Shown piece by piece: positions 49,601 through 61,600 of a DNA stretch of 64,000 nt. Under the pieces are notes generated by a model that saw only the letters and a list, made by a program, of their open reading frames with translations, did no database searches and had not been told where the DNA came from. The DNA comes from Burhinus oedicnemus (Eukaryota > Chordata > Aves > Charadriiformes > Burhinidae): assembly GCA_008921705.1 (NCBI GenBank), contig VFFE01006813.1:522921-586920 (forward strand). Reading direction: 5' to 3'. How positions within the stretch are numbered: position 1 is the stretch's first letter; each line of letters opens with the position of its first letter. Made by a program: the position numbers and the translations under genes.

Positions 49601-52600
49601 CTCTGGTGCACCTGACAACAGGTCTAGACCATGCCTACATTAGAAAGCCATTATTTTATCAAAACATCTGGTGCTCCAGCCCCTCTATCAACAATTCAAT
49701 CTGGTCTTTTAGACCACATGTTCTTACCACACAACTGGTTTTAATCTCTCTGAAAGACCAATCCTCGTACCCCCATTAGGGTTTGCAACACACTTGATGC
49801 ACCTCAAAAGCAGGGCACCCAATTTAGTTTTCTACAAATGACTGTAGATTAGAATCTGTCAAAACTGCTCTATGCAAATCCATCTCTATTGTGCATGATA
49901 GAAGGGGGTGATCAGGGTGTTTCCTTCAAAACTACAGCATTGCTGCGAACTAAAGCGTTAATGTGGACGTGACCCTAGTTCAGTTTGAAACTTCTGTTTA
50001 GCTACTGTTCAATCCAATGAATAGCATTTACTGGTATTCAAGTAGGGCTGCAGTATGATCCCACGCACTCATCAAATTCTGAGCAGCAGACCCCAAAGAT
50101 GCCCTCAGAGCTATGCAACCCAGCACAGACTGCAATTTATCCCAAGTCTCATGAAACAGGACATAAAAATCCAAATAGACATCATCAGTATTCAGGTCAC
50201 CCTGTCACCATTCACAATCCAGTGAGCCAGCTTTCTAGGTAAGCTGTTTAGAAAAACCTTGCTGTGTTACCTTGACTTCTATTGCTTTGTGCGCATTTGC
50301 ATTCAGTGTGTGATTTATTAGGTAAGTGCATGTGAAAGAATAGCCAACACCAAATCAAAGAGTCTATGTCAACAGGTCCAAGCTAACCTCTTCCACTGTG
50401 TGGCACACCCTGGATGTGGGCAGAGGGAAAAACAAAGCATCTGTGGAGTCAATTATTGTACTGAAGACATCAGCAATGGAACATGGTTGTCGAGATCCTA
50501 TCTTATGCTGCTAAAGTTTATGCCTTACGGTTCAATGAGGCAAGTGAGCTGAAGGCTATAGCATAAACTCTGCCTCTCCTGAGCAGAACACAGGGAAAAA
50601 AAACACCATTCTGATCCCTCTGCTAGAGGGAGCAACCTTCACTTTTTTTCCTCAATCTCCTTCATACATAAACCAAAGGTAATTATACACTTAACCACCT
50701 CCTCTGGATGTTGTGAAAATTAGTTAATGTTTAGGTAGCACAACACAGATGAAAAGTACTTAAGTAAGTGTTAAGTATTATCAGATAGTATTATGTTGCC
50801 CTCACCTAATTGTTTTCCTCTTCTCATTTAAGTGCCTTCGATCTACTCCTGTTATTTGACTCCCCATGACGGAACTTTTTTCTGTGTGACTTCGGAAAAA
50901 AAAGGTAATTGAACTGCAAGTTCTAGTGTTATTTAAAGATTATCTGCTGTGCCACACATTTAAACAGCAAGTATAGTTGAGTAATTTCATCCTGGAACCG
51001 ATAATTTTTTTCAACTAAAAATTAGCTTAGTAGGTACTAATCAGCTTGCAAGGCAAATATAATGGGAGAAAATCAATTTAAACTCTCTGTTTGAAGCTTG
51101 TGCCAGGTCATTATACAGAAAGACTAATCTGCTAAATAATTAAGGCTCTGTATTTGTGGAGTGAGACGAAAGAAACATTACAAGTGAATAATAATTCTGT
51201 GCTGCCGTTTCCCTCTTTAATCTATAATTAGACTATGTACTTCAAATATAGATGTTAGTCTGACTAAGGTTTAATACAGAGCCAGTGGAATGGGCTTTCT
51301 GAAAAAGCACCTGATCTGTGCCAAGGAAACTAGAAACAGAGTCATCCCCTTTGGACGTGATCTCTGGTTAAAAGTCAGCCTTGTCTCTGCTGACTGAGCA
51401 CAAGGAAAGCATGTTAGTAGCAAGCAGCTTCTGTAACAAAGCACATGCATCCTTATTAAAAATAAATCACTGCAGTAATGGCTCCAAGCATCACAGTACC
51501 TACTAAAAATCGGAGTATTTGCTGTAAAACACTGTTTGTGTTTCATGGCCTACGTAAGGATGTGCTACTTGCCACTTCAGTGTGTGTACTGCATTTCCCA
51601 GTTTTGAAAGACATAAATAAAGGACCCTATTTTGGATCAAAGCAATCCTCTTCCTACAGAGATATTTTCAAATCTGATTGTCCAATACGAGGCACGCTTT
51701 CATAGTTAGATACACAGTAAATATGCTGATAGAATTCAATGCCCATGAAAATCAGGACAATTATGTGTGTTAGTGAACAAACTCAGAACAGTCTTCTAAG
51801 GTAGAGACAGAAGATAGAGCGGGTTTGCTTACTTTTCTTGGAGAAGAGTTTCTTTCTCCGTCCGACATGGCTGAGCTTGTATTCATTCTCTTCACAATTA
51901 CAGTCTTCACTATTTCTGTTGTAATATTTGGGCAAAATATTGGAGGTGCCTTTGCCGTTGCCTGCAGCTGCCAAGTTTGCCATTCCCTTGCACTTGTGTA
52001 GCTTGAGCTTTCCACTGGCATCTTCCACACACTGCCATTTCTGGAAGAAAAATTCGGTCATTAAAACTCTGTCCCAACTGTGCTTTGTTTAATGGCCAGC
52101 TCCAGCGATCTATCAGAGATTCCTTGTTGTAGTACGCTGGGGCTCATCTATCACCAACTACCAAAACGGAATTTTTGTAATCCCATTTTCAGACAAAACA
52201 GGAACTCTTTGGAACACTCTTGCATTTGTTTCCGACTTTGTTTCTTGGAGGCAGAACAATGGGAATTTCTTAACAAAATCAATACTACAGCTAAAAACAT
52301 GGGGGTGACAAGTGACAACTTTGAGAAGCATAACTGTAGCATAAACCAAGGATGTTCAAACCTTATCCACAGGTTTGAAAAGAATCCTTGCCTGCCAGCA
52401 AGTGTGTTTGTCAGGCTGGCACGAATCTATGCCATTATTATGCCATTCAAACAGCACCAAGCTCCAGGCCTGCATATAATCTCAGCCCCATCCCACACTC
52501 TACAAGAAGGAAAAATACTTTTCGGAGGAGTCTCTTTCTCTTTCCTACTCAAATGCCTGATGGTGGGATAACTTTACCTAAGTTGTGGATTCCTTTACAG

Positions 52601-55600
52601 TAAAGGTCTGGCCTGAACTGGTTATCCAAGACTCATTCTACAGTCAAAGAAGAGGAACAGTCACTTCCAGGGTATAATTCACTTCATCCTAAGGTGGCTA
52701 TATAACAGAGATAAAAAAAGGATTACCCTGCAGAAGTGCCTGTTTCTCTTCACTGACCTTTAAAAGGGTTGGTATGACTGGATCAGCTATGAAAGTCTGT
52801 AGTTCCATGAGTTTATCTCCATCTTGAGTGTTTCTTTTAATAGCTTTTCCCATTCAACACCCTTGGGCTTAAAAAACAATGGTGAGCTGCACTGGATGCC
52901 TGTGAAGCAAGAATCTCCTCCCTATTCCACTCAAACTAGAGAAAAATCTCATCTCTAATCTCCAATTACTTCTGTTACTCAAATCCTGAAGTACCCTTTG
53001 TGCTGCTGTCAGAGCTGTGCCGAGGGCAAGGCAGTTTAGCCACCTTCAATCTGGCACAGAAGTTTTACTCACTTCCCAGATACATCATAAAATCATTTCA
53101 CCTACTCCTTTATTTACCAACACACTCTTAGCTTCAGAGCTGGGCTTTGAGAGACGTAAAAAACCCACACAGTAGCAGTTGGTACTGTTTTAAGAAGAGA
53201 CTCTCGGAAACACTTCAGCTTTTTGCTCAGTCTGGAGAGGCGTTCCTCTTTTTCCCTATTACAAAATCCTAAGCTTGTGCCTCCAGGACTCACTGGAATA
53301 TTGAGAATTTTCCAAATAAAAGAACAGAAGGGAAAACTGCAACAGCTCCCAAGTGAGATGACATTTTACAGCAGCCTGCAGCTCTACAAGGGAGATTCAG
53401 TCACTTCCATTCCCATAGAGAGATGTGCCCAGGCTAGGACAACAAAGCCTACATTCTCCATTGAAATTCACTCCATTGTTTGCATGACAGCAAGTAAGAA
53501 AACAGTATCACTGTGCTTTTATAATACAGAATTCAACAGGAGTCAGAAGTGAACTGGCTAGTTACAGTGGATTTATTTATGTTCACGGGAGATGCCCTCA
53601 TTTAAAACGATCAGTGTGTTATGGTGTGTCCACTTACTTCCTCAGACAATTGGATGCCAAATCTCCTGAGCTATAATTACTCCTTAGGTGCAGATATTGT
53701 GTCCAGCCTCCTGTACAATCCAAGCCTTGCACTGATGCACATAGACCTGGCTTAACTTTCAACACAAGGAATCACAGAAAATCAATGAGAGATACTGACA
53801 ATAAGACACTTGAATCAGACACCTTTGCATGACTGTTTTCATCTGTAAAACACGACATATTTACTTAGATGAGGTGTAGAACAAAAATAACCTTTGAAGA
53901 ATAAATTGCTGAGTCTTAATTTTATTATTTTTTTTATAAATACCTAACATTGATACACAGACTGAGGTTTGAAGTAAAAGTTATTTCACTAGACTAAGCA
54001 ACAGTTTCCTTCACAATGAAAAAAGGATGTAAAAATATTTGTTGCTGTTTCCCCTTTCAATTAATCTGAATCTTATTTTTGAAAATATATGAACAAACTG
54101 CATTTTCTGCTCAGTAAAGCTCTGTGCTGTAGGTGTCTGATACATGAAAAATAAGATTCAACAGAGGGCAAGTTAAATGCCATGATGAGAACTACTGTAA
54201 ATAAGTGCTCTGATGTGGAGCCGAAAAATATTTTTTCTCCATTTCTTTCATCTCCTGTCAGGAAAGTGATGTTCATTTTTCCCCTCCAGGTGAACTGGAA
54301 AAAATCCTTTAATTTTTGGTGCAGTTTAAATCTTTCCAAGGCAGCTGTATGCTACAGTGAAAACATCTTAAAGACTTTGCTGGAAGGGCACATCATATGC
54401 ATTAACAGGCCCATCGCTGAACGACTGCAGTGCAGAAGTATGTAAATGACTTTAGAAGCAAACGTTGAACACATGTGGAGGAAAAAAAAAAAAAAAAAAC
54501 CAACCAAAAACCAACACCAAAACCCCAAAAACTCTGAAGTCCCAAGCTTTTACTTTTTTCCCCAAAACAGATATGGGCATGTGTGTGAATGTGTCTGGGA
54601 TTCAACAACTTAACCTTGGTCTGCTTGTAAGTACAAACACAAATTCTCTAGGTCGATATCCCAGCCATATTAGTTGCAGTCATTTCCACTGGATGCTTTC
54701 AGACTTAGGGAAAAAGGGGCAGTAATTGCAAGGGAACTGTGAAAACCCCTGCTTGACAGTCAAGAAGCTTTAAACATTGTGAATTCTGGCATTTTAAATT
54801 GGTTTCTAGCACATAGCATACCATCATGCAGAAACCTGTGTCAACCCCTGGAAGCAACTAAAATATTTTAGAAGAGGTAATCACTTAAATAATTAAATCC
54901 CTACATGAAGAACTCCAGAGTGCCCCAGAGATACTTTGGCTCACATGTACAAATGATAATCATCCAGCAGCAAAACATAATTACACATAAATAGTGGATT
55001 AACTCAACCAGTCAAGGAATCAAAGTGCCCTTAGTTCACCACTTGCCTCCAACTTTTCAGGTCTTTTCTTCATTAGGCCAAAAGATGTGTTCCCAATTCA
55101 AGTTCTACAGCTCGTAATATCTCACAAGAGCTAAGTCCAGAAAGGGAGGGCAGTTTAACACAAACATAAAGTCAGTGGAAAATGCAGACTTCCCCCCCAG
55201 TCTTCCTCCCAGCTCGTACCGAAACTCCAAAGGAAGAACCTGTCTTTCCTCCTGTAAAGCCTTGCAGAACAGCTACTCAAGCCATCAAATAAATGGCTTT
55301 TGCAATATGTCCTGAAGTCCATCAAGTTCACATTGTGCAAAACTTTCCAGACACCTCATTTAATCATTAAAGCTGTTCCAGCTGGAAATTTCCCACCATC
55401 TTCAGGCAGGCCAAGTTAGCTGCTGTGCTTGTGCTTTCTGCCACCTACCGTGCTGGGCTTGTTCTAACACTTCTACTCCATCCTCTACCCTGCCTCCCAC
55501 TGCACAACACATGCTACTCAGCTATTTGTGTGCAAAGCAGAAGAGTCTGGGCTTTAGTTTAATGGAGAAATTAGTGCTACTGAACAGAAATCTTGTTCAA

Positions 55601-58600
55601 AGGTACACTGCAAAGGTAAAGAGAAGACAGTTTGTAACACACATTCTCCCCTCCAGACCAAACTACCTGCTATATATATCGACAAGAGTAAACTAGGACT
55701 TCAGTACCTATGAAACATGAATCTTAACAGCAGCAGTTGTAGACTGAACAGATGCCCTGTCTCCCTCCAGTAACACTAGTCACCTTGAACATGCAAATGA
55801 CCTCTTAGCAGAAAAAGACACGTATTTTTCTGTGTGTCAAAACCCCATTATTTCCTTCACAGCCCCCATCACTATCAAGTGGTTTTTGCATTATTGTGCA
55901 TCAATGTCTTCTTACTGCTACAGCAATCACAGATGTTAATTCAAAGTCATTACTTGAGGCCCCAATCAGAAACAAATAACCATGACCTTCCCTGTAAGAT
56001 TTTTTCCTACAATTCACTCATTTCCCTCAGTGAATCTCTCTCAATTGACATTGTTTTCTTTAGGGGAAAAGGGCTGATCACATGAGCCTTGCTAAGAAAA
56101 GCTTCCAGTTGAAACATACAGCTCTCGGAGCTGAGCCCTAAATCATCATGCTGTGTCTCATCAGCTCCTCTTTTTGTTAAGCGAAAGAGATTCCATTTCC
56201 TTTTACAGAGAAGTGAAAAGTGAAACTGTCTGATCAGTTAGCTGCCAGCAAGGCTCCCTCCCTAACAGTTTTAGGAATATAGGCTCTAGGAATCAGAATT
56301 TCTGCAGGATAATAAAGTCCTCTATCCCTGTCACCAACCTGACAAAAACACTTCAGCAATATCCATCTTCTTTAGTTCATGCAGATGCTTTCTGAATCCC
56401 ATCCTTGCTGCCACATTGGATGGTGAGCTAGAAACAGACTGTTTTGATGACTAGAAATATTCTACTTCCAGTCCAAACTGATTTATGAGTAGTCAGGATA
56501 CATTTTTTTCTCATATGAAAAAGTACAGTTACCGTTTAGTGAGCTCTTCTCCTTTGCTGTGCTTTGCTCCTTGTGTTATTTTTCTATTGGGCTAATGAGG
56601 ACAAAGCAGCAAAATCCAGAGAGAGACACAAACCCCTCCACAAGAAGTACTTCTACTGCTCTTGCTGGCGGCTTGTCCTGCTGCTCAGATGTCACAGCTC
56701 TCGGGAAACAGTCAGCCTGAATTTTCCCATTGTTTGTCTCACACATATTACTACTACTCCGTTCTTGTTAACTGAAAATAATTGTCTCGTGTGTTCTGTA
56801 TAGCAGCTCTTAGATTCACGCAGACAGATTCTTCCCTCCTCAGCTGTATTTTTGACTGAACACGCCCAGTTCCTTAGCTCTTCCCCACAGGTATTATTTT
56901 CTTAAACTTTTAACTACTTCTCCCCCCCTGCTCCATACCTTTTTCCAATTTATCTATTGGCAAAGGATGAGTCTGGTTTCCTCTGCTTCATGTCACCAGT
57001 ATTTAAATAGCACTGCCTGGTCTTCATTCCAACGGGACATTATTTCATTACACTGACTCATGATTTTTGGTAATTCGGACCTCTGGGCTCTCAGCTCAAT
57101 TTCAGTTGTCACACACTACACGCCACTCAAACCTTAAAATTCTAAGATGGATGAACAATTTATTGAGAGAAAATTTGGAGGGCTTTTTAATGCCCCAAAC
57201 TGTAGCTGAAGTGAGGCAGGTGGGATGATCAACTAGCATGCAAATGAAAACTCAAGCATTCAGCTAAATTTCAGATTACAAATACATAATTCATTTTTTA
57301 TTAATATAATAATTGGATTGTGGTATCAGGTGGTCCCAGCTGCTGTGTTAGGTACTGCAGAAGCTAAGGAGTGAGTGCAGCCTAAGCAGAAATTACATTA
57401 GTGGTGGAGGAAAAAAACCAGCAGCAACAACAGGGGAATTGATTTGTCTGAGGTCCCACATCGAGTCTGTACCAGTTCTGAGACTGAAGCCAGTCTCCTG
57501 ACCTCCAGCTCGTTCGTTGTCTTTTGAACCAAACTACACTGCTACTCATGTCTGGATATTTGAAAAACTTGGGGGGTTTATTAAATGTTAGTATTGATTT
57601 TGGCAAGCTAATTGGAACATCTACTACTGTAATGACAAGGAGTTTAAAAATCTCAGTTAACAAGAGATGCAAATTTCTTGGTTTTGTGAAGCAACAACAA
57701 GCAAAACAACCCGTATGTAAAATAGCCTCTGGAAATCATTATAGGCTATTTCTGGCTAAAGGAGTTTTGTTAATTATAATTCTTGATAAGGAACACAATC
57801 CTTCAATAACAGCCCTTAATAAATCATCACGATTTTAATTTTCATGGTTTGTTGCCTCCTAATGTTATCAGTTTGAGGACTAATAAAATTTTTAATGTAT
57901 GAAGTTATCAACAAGTCATTTCTTGTTGCAATCACAGATTAAGAAACGGATCCTGAAAGCTGCTGAGCATGTGCAACTCACACTGGATCTCAGGAAGTCC
58001 AAAGATCTGCCTAGTGAGCTATTAAAATTATCTGGATTCTAGCTGGCTCGATAGGCTTCACTTATCAACAGAACCAAAATTTTTTAGTAACCTCAGGTTA
58101 CTAGGTACAAAAGATCCAGACAACCACAAAAGACACATAGATCAAAAACTTTCTTCCCAGTTTTTAAAGAAAGTCCTTACAAAACCTGACTTAGTTTCCT
58201 AGGTCAGGCTAACGTGAGTTCAAGCTACAGTGCCGTCAGGAAAGGGAGAAAACATAAGGAATTCTTTCTACTGCTCCACCCTTGGCACTAGGCAATGGCT
58301 AATGATGATTATGGTGGCAGGAATATGATCTAGAGGTACTGCTTATGAACTGCTGTAGGAAAGCACACATTGATCAGAATAGTTTTCATTACTGCTATGC
58401 CATGCTGTGTCAGATAACTGGGGGGACCAGTCGAGTAAGTGACATACTTCTAGTTATGCCAGTTAGCAAAAAAGAATATCCCTTCATGATCCTGGTACAG
58501 CACAAAGCAATCAGAGGGAAGACACTATCAGACCTTTCATTTGCAGAACATCTGAAGGAAACAAAGTGCTAATTTTTGCATTTTTAATGTTCTCTTGGTG

Positions 58601-61600
58601 AAAACTGTCATATAAAATAATATTTTTTAATGCTATTTAAAGGCAAATTCTACTTCTATCAGATTTGCACATTAGTAGAGCTTTGAAAATAAAAAGGATT
58701 TGAAAAGGAAATAATGTGAATTCAGAAAACTATTCTTCTTTACAAGTTAGCAATATTGTTGTACTATACTAGGTCCTGCTAAAGAAAAAACTAATACTTT
58801 AAATTTTTTTTTTTCCGCATGTGCAGTATAGATTCCCTATAGCAATCAGCAGTGCTGCAGGTATTGCATGTTTAGCAAATGTGCGCAAAGTTGGCAAATG
58901 ACTTAGAGGGAGATTTTGTGCAGCTGTTGTTATGATACTGTGGAGTTGCTGGGAATACTCTACAGAGCAATGCTGATATCATAATTGGCTTCCACAAAAG
59001 CACATTAATGCAGGCCGCCAGATAAAAGTGGGTCAGCTTCCACTTAACAGCTAGTTTAGAATGAAAGGCCGAACTACACTGAAGAGAAAAAATTTGTGTG
59101 GAAGCCATTAGGTACTAGGATAAATGTTTTTTATTTCATGTGGGAAGAAAGAGCTCATCTCTTAAATCCTTGAATATAAATGCTGAGCTGCTCTTTCATC
59201 TGAGCCTACAGTCACCCTTTGTTGGATGCAAATAACTAACACAGACCAAACCCTACTAACTGAAAAAGAAAACATGGCAACACACAGATTCCCCACTGCA
59301 CTCAGAAGAATTTACATATATTAGTGTTGCCAAAAAAACCCCACATAATGGACTCTGAATCAAGGTTTTAAACCGTGTGAATAGCCTCATCTCCATGATC
59401 CCGGTGCTCTCTTATCAAAACGATTATAGGTCAAGGAGGGTGACAGAGATTTGCAAAGGAAGAGCATTTTGTGGTGATAGAACTTGCACGCTCACAAAGC
59501 AGAATTTCAAATTCCCCATCTCACAATTCAAAGCTTTCTTTACCTCTCCTGTACCCTAAGCTCTGTCCTTGTTTCTTCTCATTCACTCCCCTTCTTAGTG
59601 TTTGTCCTCCATTTGTCCTTCTTGCCTCCTGCTCACACTTCAGATTCCCTGGCACTGCTCAGACTTCTCTGTGTGTGGAATAGCAGGTCCCCAAAACTTG
59701 TTTGAGTCAAAAGAAAGAGTCCCAATGACTTTAGCGAGCTTTCACCTAAATTCTGACCCAGACTTCTCTTCATCTTTGCATCAGGATGCAAAAACTCACC
59801 TTTTGCACTAACCACTCCAGATACTGTTAAATGCACAATAACAAAGTCTCCTGCAGGATCAGGAGACATCTGCTAAATACCCAGTGTATCGGTATACCAT
59901 GAACTCCCCCAAGGCAGCGGTATGTTATTCATTTGGGCTCATTCTACTTACTATGCAGAGCTGTGAACAGCAACAGCAAAGAGACAACACCCATTTGTCA
60001 TTTGAGAAGTTAGTCTTGCTTCACTCTGAAAAGACTTTTGGGTGCACCCATATTTAGACACAATTTATCCTCAAATAAGCACATTCATCTCCCACTCTTC
60101 CTGCTGTCTAGACAGACTACTAGGACATATTCTCTAAAGCAGGGGTTAGATGGACTGAGAATCCCTTGAGAGCCCTTCCCAGACTCTAATTGACTTGATT
60201 GTTAGGCAATTTTTCCTGATGTCCAACTTAAATTTCTTTTTTGCTCAATTTCATCCTATCACTTCCAATTACATCTGACTGAACTGCTCAAAACAATTCT
60301 TCTCCTCTCTGTCTCCTGACAATGAGGATGCAGCACACGCATTTCTTATTAGCACACCTTCACTTCAGAATTTATTGGCAATTCTGAATATGGAGTTGAC
60401 ATTTTATGCCCACTTCTTACAGATGTCAAAGATATTTTATTATCCATGGAAGAAAACATAAGCCTGTAAATGTGTGTAGACAATACAGGGCCTTCTCCCT
60501 TTCTTCCATAACCGAGACATGTGGTAATTAGAGTAAGAAAGCCTGAATGTAGCTAAGTTACCTTATGCAAAGAGACAGCTTCAGTGACAACATGGACTTG
60601 GAAAGTCTCTCTTCCCCTCTGTTCTTACAATAATGTTCAAAATAATTGGAAGGATGAAGACAAAAGGAAGAAGTTGAAACATCTCTCAAAGGGAAAATAC
60701 TGATGGAAAAAGAAAAGCTGTATTTCCCTAAACTACTTACGGACGTTGTAGCAGAAACAATGACTTTTCCCCCAGTTTCTCAAAGAACATTGCAAATTCA
60801 AAAAACAATGGCTTGCTCCCTCCCATCTAAAATTTCAGCTCAAGACATCTGATGACAATAAACTACTGCAGCTCAGTATTTTCAGGAAGAACAGGACGTT
60901 ATAATCTCTCTGTATACTAAATCTGACAAAGAAGCCACAGGAGGAAAAGAGCATCTGGAAAATGCTTATACGTATAAATTGGATCCAAACACCTAAGGAA
61001 CAATGGACTCATTTCACAGGTGCACTGAACTACATGATCGGTAGAGCCAGAAGCAGGGAGTCTGGCCTCCGACAGTAGAAAACGAACTACTGTAGCCTGA
61101 GTAGCCCATTACTGGCTATAGCCTTGGTAAGTCATTCAGATCATGTCTGAAAGAACGGTTACAGTCCACAGACTGACTTATTCCGACAGCCCTCTGAGCT
61201 GCCAGGATGTGAGGTAATGCCAGTCTAATAACAGACACATCAGCATATGGACCCATCTACCTTCACCCCTTTGTCCACATGCCCACAGGCAGAACGCATT
61301 ACAGTCACTGGAAGGGGGTACTCTGACCGGTACCTGGATGAGAAAGCAATGGCACAGAGTCAATTTTCCCATCTTTCCAGAGGATGAGAATCCCCCAAAG
61401 AGTGGAGAAATCTCCCCAAGTGTGGAGCTGCTGGAGATAGCTTTGCTACGTCTTTGCACTGCCGTGGTAAATTTGCAAAACCTTCCTCTGTGCTGAGACC
61501 ATGTATTGAAACTACCCTCATTTTTTTCCCCTGGATTTCTTCTGCAGAACTTGGATCCAAAGTGAGCATATTTTCATATTTGTTATCAGTTAGGTAACAA

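Noticed and set aside
52080..52571. 163-codon open frame on the + strand in the large SULF2 intron
   Set aside because: No recognisable domain, low-information composition, no splice or promoter context; long chance frames are expected in a 10-kb intron.
61015..61100. Possible MIR-like fragment
   Set aside because: Only a short resemblance (agagccagaagcagggagtc); too weak to list.
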